A stretch of DNA of 64,000 nt from Bradyrhizobium guangzhouense (lineage in GTDB: Bacteria > Pseudomonadota > Alphaproteobacteria > Rhizobiales > Xanthobacteraceae). The first letter of the stretch is position 1, and each line of letters opens with the position of its first letter. Under the pieces are notes generated by a model. It worked only from the letters and a program-made list of their open reading frames with translations, searched no databases and had not been told where the DNA came from. Location: NCBI RefSeq assembly GCF_004114955.1, contig NZ_CP030053.1, forward strand, positions 4,464,001 through 4,528,000, in the 5' to 3' direction. Shown piece after piece: positions 1 to 8,249 of the stretch. A program made the position numbers and the translations under genes.

Positions 1-426
1 GGACGCTTCCCGGCTCGCGGGGTCCAGGCGCAGCACTGCATTGCCGAGCACCGCCGGCGCGCCGCTGGCCTCGCGCCGAGCCACCGCGCGCATCCGCGCC
101 AGCAACTCGCGAATCTCGAAGGGCTTGACGAGATAATCGTCGGCGCCGAGATCGAGCCCCTCGATCCTGTCGTCGATCGCATCGCGCGCGGTCACGATGA
201 TGACGGGAAGCTTGCGGCCATCGGCGCGCAACCGCCGCAGGATGTCGCGGCCGTCGACATTCGGCAGACCAAGATCGAGCAGCAACACCTCGTAGGATTC
301 GCTCGCCGCGGCGTGCAGCGCGGTCTCGCCGTCCCTGACCCAGTCGACGGCATAGGCGGCATCCTTCAGCGCCTGCTCGACGGCGGCGCCGACCATCCTG
401 TCATCCTCGATCAGCAGCACCCGCAA
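1..426 (-). CDS. OmpR-type response regulator (partial, C-terminus outside window)
   Basis: Two-component response regulator cut by the window edge; only the receiver domain and linker are present. The product opens with RVLLIEDD (acidic pocket), has the phosphoacceptor Asp near residue 51 in LLLDLGLP, then VTARD and the conserved Lys in LVKPFE. The winged-helix output domain expected of OmpR/PhoB relatives is not visible. An in-frame stop lies just upstream and there is no ATG, so a TTG at 426 with GAGG about 8 nt upstream is the best start; GTG two codons on is an alternative. It diverges from the COG4705 gene at 622 across about 195 bp, so it may control it, but that is inference. The cognate kinase is not in view. 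Confidence 0.85.
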   Translation of the reverse strand, partial: MRVLLIEDDRMVGAAVEQALKDAAYAVDWVRDGETALHAAASESYEVLLLDLGLPNVDGRDILRRLRADGRKLPVIIVTARDAIDDRIEGLDLGADDYLVKPFEIRELLARMRAVARREASGAPAVLGNAVLRLDPASREAS

Positions 427-621
427 AAATCGATCCTCGAGCTCCGCCGGACCTTCCGGCTCTCACATCCTGTTCACCATGACTTAGCGCAGAGTTAGGA
501 AGCGCGAGCAGGCCCAAATTGCGGCGAAGACGATGCTGCGCACGAAATTTCTCGCCCCTAAGTCGGGCCTAAGTCCTCTGCGCGACGGTCCCACATCGCT
601 TCGGCTCCAGGAGATTTGGGC

Positions 622-1404
622 GTGTCGCAATATTTAGGCGTTGGCGCAAGGCAGATGCTGAACAAGGTTCCGGAGGTCACCGCGATCTTCTGGGCCATCA
701 AGATCCTCTCCACGACGGTCGGGGAGACCGGCGCCGACTATCTCGCGGTTCATGTCGGCCTCGGCGCCAGCCTCACCGCGATCTGTTTGACCGGCCTGCT
801 CGTTGCCGCGCTGCTCACGCAACTGCGCCGCCGGGCGTATGTGCCCTGGATCTACTGGCTCACTGTTGTTCTCGTCAGCATCGTTGGTACACAGCTCACT
901 GATCTGTTGACCGACAAGCTCGACATCAGCCTCTACATCAGCACCGCAGCGTTCGCCTGCGCGCTCGCGGCGACGTTCGCCTTATGGTTCAGCGTCGAGC
1001 GCACCCTCTCGATCCATAGTATCGTCACGACGCGACGCGAGCTGTTCTACTGGACCGCGATCCTGTTCACCTTCGCGCTCGGCACCGCAGCCGGCGATCT
1101 GTCCGCCGAAGCGCTCGGCCTCGGTTTCCAGCTCGGTGTTGTCGCCTTCAGTGCGCTGATCGCCGCTGTGGCCGTCTCTTATCATTTCGGCGCCAATCCG
1201 GTCCTCACCTTCTGGCTCGCCTACATCCTCACCCGCCCGCTCGGCGCCTCGCTCGGCGATCTGCTGTCCCAATCGCGCGAATACGGCGGCATCGGTCTCG
1301 GCACGATCCAGACCAGCATCGGCTTCCTGAGCATCATCGTTGGCCTTGTTGCCTGGGTGACGTTCGAAGGCGACGGCGCGCGCCGGGCCGGCCCAGCCCA
1401 GTAA
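622..1404 (+). CDS. COG4705-type multi-pass membrane protein, copy 1
   Basis: Integral membrane protein of about 260 residues with roughly seven to eight hydrophobic segments and an internal repeat feel. Near the N-terminus it carries [10 protein letters not shown] and TTVGETGAD, and later [10 protein letters not shown], patterns shared with the second copy at 1924. I recognise these as the uncharacterised COG4705 family; no biochemical function is established. GTG at 622 is chosen because AGGAG sits 8 nt upstream; TTG at 616 or ATG at 655 are possible. It is followed by a secreted small protein and a paralogue, and diverges from a response regulator. Confidence 0.8.
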   Translation: MSQYLGVGARQMLNKVPEVTAIFWAIKILSTTVGETGADYLAVHVGLGASLTAICLTGLLVAALLTQLRRRAYVPWIYWLTVVLVSIVGTQLTDLLTDKLDISLYISTAAFACALAATFALWFSVERTLSIHSIVTTRRELFYWTAILFTFALGTAAGDLSAEALGLGFQLGVVAFSALIAAVAVSYHFGANPVLTFWLAYILTRPLGASLGDLLSQSREYGGIGLGTIQTSIGFLSIIVGLVAWVTFEGDGARRAGPAQ

Positions 1405-1463
1405 TTCGCAACGCAGGTTCAACCCGTCCTGCGCCGAGGCAGGAGTTACACCAGGAGACACCG

Positions 1464-1862
1464 ATGAAACTCATTCCCGCCATTGCCGTTTGTCTCGTGA
1501 CAACGTTCACGGGCGAGCCGAACACGCAGGCAAGCCGGCACTTCACCTTTGTGCCGCTGGCGGAGGCGGCGGCCGCGAAGCTCGGCGACCTTACGCCATT
1601 CCGCAGCATCGCGGTCGATGTCGCGGGGCTGATCGACAAGGGCGACCTGGCCGCCGCCAAGGCCAGGATCAAGGACCTGGAGACCAAATGGGACGAAGCA
1701 GAAGCCGGATTGAAGCCACGCGCGGCGGCCGACTGGCACATGGTGGACAAGGCGATTGACCGAGCTCTGGAAGCGCTGCGCGCAGGAACGCCGGATGCCG
1801 CCAAATGCAAGCAAGCGATCACCGACTTGCTTACGATCATGGATAGCGTCGCCAAGGCCTGA
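1464..1862 (+). CDS. small exported helical protein of unknown function
   Basis: A 132-residue protein with a short N-terminal hydrophobic stretch ([15 protein letters not shown]) that may be a signal peptide. The mature part looks all-helical, alternating Ala/Lys/Asp/Glu-rich helices with one Cys near the C-terminus (AAKCKQAI). I do not recognise a named family. An AGGAG motif stands 8 nt before the ATG. It sits 59 nt after the first COG4705 gene and 61 nt before the second, so the three are probably one transcription unit and may act at the envelope together. Confidence 0.65.
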   Translation: MKLIPAIAVCLVTTFTGEPNTQASRHFTFVPLAEAAAAKLGDLTPFRSIAVDVAGLIDKGDLAAAKARIKDLETKWDEAEAGLKPRAAADWHMVDKAIDRALEALRAGTPDAAKCKQAITDLLTIMDSVAKA

Positions 1863-1923
1863 GGTTTCCGCACCGCCTCCCGCCAGTCGCAGGCCATAGT
1901 TCTGGCCCAGCAAAGAGGACACG

Positions 1924-2715
1924 ATGGAAGACACTATCAAGAGCAGCCATTTCAGCGAAAGCAAGGTCCCCGAGGTCACGCTCGGTTTCTGGATCATCAA
2001 GATCGCCGCCACGACGCTGGGCGAGACCGGCGGCGACACCGTGACGATGACGCTGAACTGGGGTTATCTCGCAGGCACATGCCTTTTCCTGGCGGCGATG
2101 GTCGTCCTGGTCGCGGCACAGATTCGCGCGCAGAAATTTCATCCCGCGCTTTATTGGGCCACCATCGTGGCCTCGACCACATTCGGAACCACGATGGCCG
2201 ACTTCGCCGACCGTTCGCTCGGTATCGGCTACACCGGCGGCGCGACGCTGCTGCTGATCTGTCTCGCGCTGGTGCTCGGCCTCTGGTATCGCATCGAAGG
2301 GACCATCTCGGTCAACAGTGTCAGCACCCCGCGGGCGGAAGCCTTCTATTGGGGCGCGATCACGTTCTCACAGACGCTGGGCACCGCGCTCGGCGACTGG
2401 ATCGCCGACACCGGCGACATGGGCTATCGCGGCGGCGCGCTGATCTTCGCGGCCGGGCTCGCCGTCATCGCAGCGCTCTATCTCTGGACCCGGGTCTCCC
2501 GCGTGACCCTGTTCTGGGCCGCCTTCATCCTGACGCGACCGCTGGGTGCAACCGTCGGCGATTTCCTCGACAAGCCGCTGGATCAGGGCGGGCTGGCGCT
2601 GAGCCGACCATTGGCCTCCGCCGTCATCGCGACATTCATGGTGGCCTGCCTGCTGCTGATCCCGCAACGTGCGGGGCAGCATCCAGGCGCTAACCGCGCA
2701 GCCGAGCGCGCCTAG
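1924..2715 (+). CDS. COG4705-type multi-pass membrane protein, copy 2
   Basis: Paralogue of the gene at 622, 263 residues, about seven to eight membrane segments. It shares KVPEVTLGFWIIKI, TTLGETGGD and TRPLGATVGDFLDKP with copy 1, and its middle also echoes the first half (GTALGDWIAD), suggesting an internally duplicated fold. An AGAGGA element precedes the ATG. The stop codon overlaps that of the convergent small gene on the other strand (TAG here, CTA/TAG there, at 2712-2715). Function unknown; likely co-transcribed with the two genes upstream. Confidence 0.8.
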   Translation: MEDTIKSSHFSESKVPEVTLGFWIIKIAATTLGETGGDTVTMTLNWGYLAGTCLFLAAMVVLVAAQIRAQKFHPALYWATIVASTTFGTTMADFADRSLGIGYTGGATLLLICLALVLGLWYRIEGTISVNSVSTPRAEAFYWGAITFSQTLGTALGDWIADTGDMGYRGGALIFAAGLAVIAALYLWTRVSRVTLFWAAFILTRPLGATVGDFLDKPLDQGGLALSRPLASAVIATFMVACLLLIPQRAGQHPGANRAAERA

Positions 2716-2975
2716 CGAATGATCGTCGTCAGCGACGAGTAGCGCTTGTTCGGCTTGGCTTCGGCCGCCGAGAACTGCGCAAAGGCGTCGCTGACGCGGG
2801 TCGCCGGCGGCGTGTTGCTGGCGAAGCGGAATTCCTGCGGCCCTGGCGCATAGAAGCTGGCGCTGAAATAGGAATCGTCGAAGCGCGCCTCGCCGACCCC
2901 GAACAATGTGTCGCACGCAAACAGGAATGCGTAGACTCCCATAATTGCTGCGACGACCTCCTTGAGAACCGACAT
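2712..2975 (-). CDS. small single-pass membrane protein, hypothetical
   Basis: An 87-residue product beginning MSVLKEVVAAIMGVYAFLFA, i.e. an N-terminal membrane segment or uncleaved signal, followed by a soluble tail with FRFASNTPPATRVSDAF. I do not recognise a family. A longer reading frame extends upstream to 3086, but the hydrophobic start at 2975 fits an exported or anchored protein better. Convergent with the COG4705 gene and sharing its stop-codon bases. Confidence 0.55.
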   Translation of the reverse strand: MSVLKEVVAAIMGVYAFLFACDTLFGVGEARFDDSYFSASFYAPGPQEFRFASNTPPATRVSDAFAQFSAAEAKPNKRYSSLTTIIR

Positions 2976-3274
2976 GTTGATGCCCTGCCCTTTTGCGGCA
3001 GGATGCAGGCCGGTTCCAAAGTTCTGGTTTAAGGTGCCGGGCTTCTTGTCCGCACGGTTTGCCGGCACTGAGCGGATTGCAGACAATTTTATCGATCTGC
3101 AAAGCGCACGCGCGAAGAGACGCTCGCGACTTCCTCATTGGCAGGAGCCGACGTCACCGGCTGAAGGCGTTCCCGGAGATGCACGCCGTACGATGAAGCG
3201 GCCGGCCGCATGCGCCTTGTTCGCGGCGGGCAAGAATGGCAAGCTCGGTTTGGAACCATTCAAGAGACGCCAGC

Positions 3275-3652
3275 ATGTCGCGCGCAAGCGCCAAATCCCT
3301 TCCGCAGCTGAGCCTTCGCATCGACCTCGACGGCGAGGACCGGATCGGGCCAGGCAAGATCGAGCTTCTGGAGCAGATCCGCGAGCAAGGCTCGATCTCC
3401 GGGGCCGGCCGCGCCATGGACATGTCCTACAAGCGCGCCTGGGATCTCGTCGACGAGATCAACCGGATCTGCGGACATCCTGCGGTCGAGCCGCAGGCCG
3501 GCGGCAAGTACGGCGGCGGCGCAATGCTGACACCGTTGGGCGAAAAGCTCGTGGCACGCTACCGCAAGATCGAGCGCGACGCCGCCCGCGCCGTGCACAA
3601 GGACCTGGAAGCGCTCAAGAGCGACATTGCCCGCTCCCGCAAATCGTCGTAG
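3275..3652 (+). CDS. ModE-family winged-helix transcriptional regulator (single domain)
   Basis: A 125-residue DNA-binding protein of the ModE N-terminal class: IGPGKIELLEQIREQGSI, the helix-turn-helix segment SGAGRAMDMSYKRAWDLVDE, then GGKYGGGAMLTPLGEKLV. This is the LysR-like winged helix that in E. coli ModE binds DNA in response to molybdate. The C-terminal molybdate-binding Mop domains are absent, as in many alphaproteobacterial short forms, so how it would sense molybdate is unclear. The ATG at 3275 is preferred because the ModE similarity starts shortly after it. It is convergent with the hypothetical gene at 3655, and two matching palindromes occur at 4054-4077 and 4151-4174. Confidence 0.82.
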   Translation: MSRASAKSLPQLSLRIDLDGEDRIGPGKIELLEQIREQGSISGAGRAMDMSYKRAWDLVDEINRICGHPAVEPQAGGKYGGGAMLTPLGEKLVARYRKIERDAARAVHKDLEALKSDIARSRKSS

Positions 3653-3654
3653 CC

Positions 3655-4032
3655 CTAGTTCGGCCGCACCGTCATCTCGGGCATCGGCTGGGTCAGCGCT
3701 TCGCCCAGAAGGCTCTGCTCATCCCTGGGGATCGAGAAACGAACCTTAAAACCGTCTTCGGTTTCCAGCGTGATGATGCGCTGCGTCGTGTCGGTGGATT
3801 GTTCGAGCACCCAGGATGCGAGCGGATAGGCATAGCGCAGGCTCTGGTCGCCGTAACGGACCTTCAGCGCCGCCTCGAGCAATCCGGGCAGCGTCATGAT
3901 GAGCGCGCCGACCTGGTTGAGCGAGACGCTGACCGCGGCGGGATTGCCCGACACGTCCTCGAAGCCCAGCGAGATCGCGCCGCCATCGGACGCCACCTCG
4001 CAGGTCGTGAGCTGCCTCACCTTGATTTCCAT
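3655..4032 (-). CDS. hypothetical protein, possible ModE-regulated gene
   Basis: A 125-residue soluble protein (MEIKVRQLTTCEVASDGGA at the start) predicted mostly beta by eye, with no signal peptide or recognised motif. The ATG at 4032 is chosen over an upstream extension to 4209, because the extension would run through the palindromic promoter region. Its start codon lies 21 nt from a ModE-box-like palindrome and it diverges from the aldehyde dehydrogenase gene. Its stop is 2 nt from that of the modE-like gene. No function can be assigned. Confidence 0.55.
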   Translation of the reverse strand: MEIKVRQLTTCEVASDGGAISLGFEDVSGNPAAVSVSLNQVGALIMTLPGLLEAALKVRYGDQSLRYAYPLASWVLEQSTDTTQRIITLETEDGFKVRFSIPRDEQSLLGEALTQPMPEMTVRPN

Positions 4033-4053
4033 CGCCGGTCCCGGAACGCAGTT

Positions 4054-4077
4054 CGCTATATCCGTCAAGATATATCG
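4054..4077. promoter_or_regulatory. ModE-box-like palindrome 1
   Basis: Arms CGCTATAT (4054-4061) and ATATATCG (4070-4077) are inverted with one mismatch, separated by 8 nt. Its architecture is the same as the second site at 4151. Known Mo-boxes are AT-rich palindromes of the CGnTATAT...ATATnnCG type. It lies 22 nt upstream of the minus-strand start at 4032, a position suited to repression. Confidence 0.55.
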
Positions 4078-4150
4078 ATAGGTCGAGCCGCGTCCAGCCG
4101 CTTTTTCTGGAATTGATCGATTCCGCGACCATTGGCCGGCCCGTGGCAAG

Positions 4151-4174
4151 CGTGATATATCTCGGAATATAACG
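4151..4174. promoter_or_regulatory. ModE-box-like palindrome 2
   Basis: Arms CGTGATAT (4151-4158) and ATATAACG (4167-4174) are inverted with one mismatch and the same 8-nt spacer as site 1. The site ends 40 nt before the aldehyde dehydrogenase start, where it could overlap its promoter. A ModE-type gene lies less than 1 kb away. Confidence 0.6.
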
Positions 4175-4214
4175 AGGCCTGAACGGCCCGTTCTGCAAAG
4201 GGAACACAAAGCCT

Positions 4215-5621
4215 ATGAGTGACTTCAATCTTCTCATCGACGGCAAGATGGTGCCCGGCGACCTGACCATGCCGGTTCTCAATCCCGCAACCGAAGAAGT
4301 GGTGGCCGAGTGCCCCCGTGCCTCGAAGTCGCAGCTCGATGCGGCCGTCGCGGCGGCGAAAGCCGCCTTCCCCGCCTGGGCTGCGACCTCGATCGAGGAC
4401 CGTCGCAAGGTCGTGATGAAGATGGCCGACGTGATCGAGGCCAATTCAGGCGAGCTTGCGCGCCTGCTTACCAGCGAACAAGGCAAGCCGCTTGCGGACG
4501 CCACCGGCGAAGTGCTCGGCATGGCCGCCTTCTTCCGCTATCTCGGCTCGCTCGATCTGCCGATGAAGGTCATCGAAAATTCCGGCGATCGCAAGGTCGA
4601 GGCCTATCGCCGCCCGCTGGGCGTCGTCGGCGCCATCATCCCCTGGAACTACCCGCTCCTGATCCTTGCCTTCAAGCTGCCCTCCGCGCTGATCGCCGGC
4701 AACACGCTGATCGTGAAACCCGCCCCGACGACGCCGCTCTCCTCCTTGCGCTTCGCCGAGCTGATCAAGGACGTGGTGCCGAAGGGCGTGCTCAACTTCA
4801 TCACCGACGCAAATGATCTCGGTGGCGAGATGACCAAGCACCCAGACATCCGCAAGATCTCCTTCACCGGCTCGACCGCAACGGGCCAGAAGGTGATGGC
4901 GAGCGCGGCGCAGACGCTCAAGCGCATCACGCTCGAGCTTGGCGGTAACGATGCCGGCATCGTGCTCGACGACGTCGATAAGAAGGTCGCGCCCGGCATC
5001 TTCGAAGGCGCGTTCCAGAATTCGGGGCAAGTGTGCCTGGCCATCAAGCGGCTCTATGTGCACGAATCCGTCTATGACGAGCTTTGCGACGAGCTGGTCG
5101 CCATCGCGAAGAGTACCGTCGTGGACGATGGCTCCAAGCAAGGAACAAAACTCGGGCCGCTGCAAAACAAGATGCAGTACGAGAAGGTCAAGGCGTTCCT
5201 CGAGGACGCGCACAAGAACGGCAAGGTGGTCGCAGGCGGCGCCGCGATGGACCGTCCCGGCTATTTCATCGAGCCGACCATCGTGCGCGACATCAAGGAG
5301 GGCTCGAAACTGGTCGACGAGGAGCAGTTCGGCCCGGTGTTGCCGCTGATCAAATATTCCGACAAGGACGATGTGATCCGCCGCGCCAATGCCACCACCT
5401 ACGGCCTCGGCGCCTCGGTCTGGTCATCCGACATTAACCGTGCGCATGAGGTCGCGACGCGCCTGGAGTCCGGCACGGTCTGGATCAACAAGCATCTCGA
5501 CATGGCCCCGCACATCCCGTTCGGCGGCGCCAAGCAATCGGGCATCGGCACGGAGTTCGCCGAGGAAGGCCTCGCCGAATTCACCCAGCTCCAGATCATC
5601 AACGGCCCGCCAGCGGCCTGA
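4215..5621 (+). CDS. NAD(P)-dependent aldehyde dehydrogenase
   Basis: A 468-residue cytosolic enzyme of the ALDH superfamily that oxidises an aldehyde to the acid. Landmarks include the cofactor-loop region PWNYPLLILAFKLPSAL, FTGSTATGQKV, the catalytic Glu in LELGGND, the catalytic Cys in NSGQVCLAIKRLYV, and the C-terminal IPFGGAKQSGIG. The length is normal. The substrate cannot be read from sequence; NAD-dependent dehydrogenases of the succinate-semialdehyde/YneI type look closest. It is preceded by a ModE-like palindrome and followed 71 nt later by a DUF2478 gene, with a hairpin in between. Confidence 0.9.
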   Translation: MSDFNLLIDGKMVPGDLTMPVLNPATEEVVAECPRASKSQLDAAVAAAKAAFPAWAATSIEDRRKVVMKMADVIEANSGELARLLTSEQGKPLADATGEVLGMAAFFRYLGSLDLPMKVIENSGDRKVEAYRRPLGVVGAIIPWNYPLLILAFKLPSALIAGNTLIVKPAPTTPLSSLRFAELIKDVVPKGVLNFITDANDLGGEMTKHPDIRKISFTGSTATGQKVMASAAQTLKRITLELGGNDAGIVLDDVDKKVAPGIFEGAFQNSGQVCLAIKRLYVHESVYDELCDELVAIAKSTVVDDGSKQGTKLGPLQNKMQYEKVKAFLEDAHKNGKVVAGGAAMDRPGYFIEPTIVRDIKEGSKLVDEEQFGPVLPLIKYSDKDDVIRRANATTYGLGASVWSSDINRAHEVATRLESGTVWINKHLDMAPHIPFGGAKQSGIGTEFAEEGLAEFTQLQIINGPPAA

Positions 5622-5631
5622 TTCGACATCA

Positions 5632-5659
5632 GGGGTCGCGGCGAAACCGCCGCGGCCCC
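5632..5659 (+). terminator. GC-rich hairpin between aldehyde dehydrogenase and DUF2478 genes
   Basis: GGGG-T-CGCGGCG pairs with CGCCGCG-G-CCCC around an AAAC loop, a 12-bp stem with one G-T pair. No T-tract follows, so it may be an attenuating or mRNA-stabilising hairpin rather than a full terminator. Confidence 0.45.
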
Positions 5660-5692
5660 GATTCATTCTCAAGAGACATACGGAGGCGAACC

Positions 5693-6253
5693 ATGTTCGA
5701 TGCACATTGCGAGCTCGCCGCTCTCGTTTACGAGAAGCATCAGGACCCGGATGCCGTCCTGCGCGACTTCGCCGCAGATTTGATCGCCCGCGGCCATCGC
5801 GTCGTCGGTATGGTGCAGGCCGGCCAATGCGCCGATTCCAGCCTCTCCGCCATCCTGCTTCACAGCTGCGAAAAGCTGCTGCTCGCGCAGGATATTGATC
5901 CGGCCGCACAAGGCTGCCGGCTCGATCTTGCGCGCCTGCAAAATGCCGGCATGCGGATCGCAGATGCCCTCGCCCGCGGGGCGGACCTCGTCATCATCAA
6001 CCGCTTCGGCAAGCGCGAGCGCGACGGCAAGGGCCTGTCTTATCTGATCGAGCGTGCGCTCGATGCCGGCATTCCCGTGGTGATCGCGGTCGGCCAGGAT
6101 CACTTCGCCGACTGGATCAAGTTCGCCGGCGGCATGAGCGTCAAGCTCGGTTGCGACCGTGGCGCGCTGGACACGTGGTGGCGCACCGTCTCGACCGCCG
6201 ACATCCAGACGGGAATCGGACCGCATCCGACAGTGTGCGAACTTCTCAAATAG
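5693..6253 (+). CDS. DUF2478 family protein
   Basis: A 186-residue cytosolic protein. Recognisable family features are LAALVYEKHQ near the start, RGHRVVGMVQAGQ, the Cys-containing AAQGCRLDL, ADLVIINRFGKRERDGKG and GIPVVIAVG. The fold looks like an alpha/beta NTPase-like protein, but no clear Walker A loop is visible. From memory, DUF2478 genes often neighbour molybdate-transport or ModE genes; the ModE-like gene upstream agrees with that. An ACGGAGG ribosome-binding site stands just upstream. The exact role is unknown. Confidence 0.75.
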   Translation: MFDAHCELAALVYEKHQDPDAVLRDFAADLIARGHRVVGMVQAGQCADSSLSAILLHSCEKLLLAQDIDPAAQGCRLDLARLQNAGMRIADALARGADLVIINRFGKRERDGKGLSYLIERALDAGIPVVIAVGQDHFADWIKFAGGMSVKLGCDRGALDTWWRTVSTADIQTGIGPHPTVCELLK

Positions 6254-6257
6254 ACGG

Positions 6258-6902
6258 TCAGGAGAGCGGCTCGTCCTTCAGCGCCGCGATCACCTGCGCG
6301 CCCGGCGCGGTGAGGCGATACGTCACCAATGGACGGCTCGTTGGCGGCTTGCGGTCGATCTCGACGACGTAGCCGCGCACCATCAGCGCTTCGAAGCTGC
6401 CGTAGTAGCCGTGCATGCTGATCTGGCTCTGCTTGAGCAGCTTGAACTCACGCAGCAGGCGGATCTCGTTGCCCGAAAGCAGCGAGCGTCGGACCCTTTG
6501 CACGAAGCTCGCGCGCCGCTCGAACCAGGCTGCATCGGGCAGCTCGCGCGAAGACGGCAAGGCGTCGCGGTCGCACGGAGGCGCCTCGACATCGGCCCTT
6601 ACTGCCGGCGGCGACGGCATGCTGCTGCCGACCGCGTCCCTGACGTCGTCGAGCAACGCAATCGGCCAACGCCGCTTGTTGTCGACCATGACGGGTGGCG
6701 GCACGACGTTGTCGCGCACGAGCTGCTCGAAACGGCCGGCGGTCACGCCGACATAAGCGGCCGCGCGGCGGCGGTCGACCAGACGGGCATCCCGCCCATG
6801 CTCCAGCTCGCAAGCGATCGTCTCGTCCACCCCAAAATCCCCTGCCGCATCTTTGCGGGCGCGCCGCCGCGCGGGTCCGAGAGGCCCGTCAGCACATGAC
6901 AC
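6258..6902 (-). CDS. HTH (excisionase/MerR-like) protein with C-terminal winged-helix-like segment
   Basis: About 214 residues if translation starts at GTG 6902; a GTG at 6830 is an alternative, and the upstream frame to 6965 would overlap the LysR promoter. The first part holds a MerR/AlpA-like helix-turn-helix (LVDRRRAAAYVGVTAGRFEQL then DNKRRWPIALLDD). The last 70 residues (SGNEIRLLREFKLLKQSQIS, then RGYVVEIDRKPP and VTYRLTAPG) resemble a second winged helix. The middle is Pro/Ala-rich. I cannot name a family. It diverges from the LysR gene. Confidence 0.55.
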   Translation of the reverse strand: MSCADGPLGPARRRARKDAAGDFGVDETIACELEHGRDARLVDRRRAAAYVGVTAGRFEQLVRDNVVPPPVMVDNKRRWPIALLDDVRDAVGSSMPSPPAVRADVEAPPCDRDALPSSRELPDAAWFERRASFVQRVRRSLLSGNEIRLLREFKLLKQSQISMHGYYGSFEALMVRGYVVEIDRKPPTSRPLVTYRLTAPGAQVIAALKDEPLS

Positions 6903-6989
6903 TAGGGTGAATTCAGCGCTCTCAAAAGGCAGAGAATTTCGTACATGTTGCTGCCATTTCGGCAACAGCTATTGTGCGTCCGGGGTCCC

Positions 6990-7928
6990 ATGCGCTTTCA
7001 TTCACCAGCCATCCAGTATTTCCATGCCGTCCGCCGCACCGGCTCGATCCGGGCCGCCGCGCGTCTTCTGAACGTTGCCTCGTCAGCGGTCAGCAGACAA
7101 ATTATCAAGCTGGAACAAGAGGTTGGCTCGCCCTTGTTTGAGCGGACTGCGCGCGGCCTGACGCTGACTACGGTCGGCGAGATGCTGGCCCGCCACGTCA
7201 TGAACGTGCTGCAGGACCTCGATCGCTTCCGCTCCGACGTGGCGTCCCTGTCCGGCGCCTGGCGCGGCACTATCAGCATCGCCTGCATCGAGTCTCTCAC
7301 GGAATCGGTGCTGCCGGATCTGATCGCCTCGCATCGCAGCAGGGCCAGGCGCGTCAGCTTCACAGTCGAGGTGATGGGATCGTCCGACGTGCTCGAAGCC
7401 CTGCGGCGGGGCGAGGCCGACATCGGCATTGCCATCGCGCTCCGGCATCCGCCCGATTTGCGCCAGGTCGCGCTGAAACGGTTTCGCCTCGGCGCGCTGG
7501 TCGCCCGCGAACATCCGCTGGCGCGCCGCAAGACCGTCACGCTGGAGCAGTGTCTCGCCTTCCCCGTCATTCAGGCGCTGCCGGAGCTCTCGATCTACCA
7601 TTTGCTGCAGCCGCTGATCGCGCAGCTCTCGGAGACACCGGAGCCGGCGATCCAGGCCAACTCGATCGACCTGATGCGCGAGCTCGCCGCGCGCGGTGTC
7701 GGCGTCGCCTTCCAGACCCAGCTCGGCATCACCAGGCTGTGGCGCGATGCGCAGCTCGTGTTCCTACCGCTCGACAATGCCGGCAGCCCGGTCTGGTCCG
7801 ATCTCGGCGTCTATGTCCGTGCCGAGCGCACCCTGCCCGCCTTCACGGACTCATTTCTCCAGGAGCTGGTGCGCGAACTGGGCGAGCGTGAGCGGCACGA
7901 GACTGCGGCGTACCCGCAAGTCGTGTGA
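6990..7928 (+). CDS. LysR-family transcriptional regulator
   Basis: A 312-residue regulator. The N-terminal winged helix-turn-helix (FHAVRRTGSIRAAARLLNVASSAVSRQI) is followed by the effector-binding periplasmic-binding-protein-like domain (GTISIACIESLTES, then GEADIGIAIAL, then LAARGVGVAFQTQLGI). ATG 6990 is used because the canonical HTH begins within ten residues of it. Its target cannot be deduced; divergent transcription with the HTH protein at 6258 and the downstream AraC gene (now broken) are candidates. Confidence 0.88.
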   Translation: MRFHSPAIQYFHAVRRTGSIRAAARLLNVASSAVSRQIIKLEQEVGSPLFERTARGLTLTTVGEMLARHVMNVLQDLDRFRSDVASLSGAWRGTISIACIESLTESVLPDLIASHRSRARRVSFTVEVMGSSDVLEALRRGEADIGIAIALRHPPDLRQVALKRFRLGALVAREHPLARRKTVTLEQCLAFPVIQALPELSIYHLLQPLIAQLSETPEPAIQANSIDLMRELAARGVGVAFQTQLGITRLWRDAQLVFLPLDNAGSPVWSDLGVYVRAERTLPAFTDSFLQELVRELGERERHETAAYPQVV

Positions 7929-8240
7929 TAAGGCGCCGCAGTAGTTTTACGGAATAGGGCCAAGGGCCTGCCACCTGATACCTTCCGCGCATTATTCGCA
8001 CTCCTCCTGGCACCGCTTGGTATTCAGACATGCCGGTTCGTCAGCTCACAGCTTCGCGCATCCTCCGCATCGAGCGCTTTTCGGATTTCGACGAGTTTCG
8101 CGCCAATGACGTCCTCGGTCTGGGCGTCAGCACGCCGCTGCGCCCGCACGAGGTCTCGCTGTCGCGCGCCATCCTGCCGCTCCAGGACGGGCTGTTCGTG
8201 CTCCAGCGCGCCTTCGCTCGCCGTTTCGAGGCCGAGGTCG

Positions 8241-8249
8241 GCACCGACC
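8241..8249. repeat. target-site duplication, left copy
   Basis: GCACCGACC directly abuts the left inverted repeat. It is identical to 9522-9530 on the other side of the insertion sequence, and one copy belongs to the original AraC reading frame. Confidence 0.92.
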
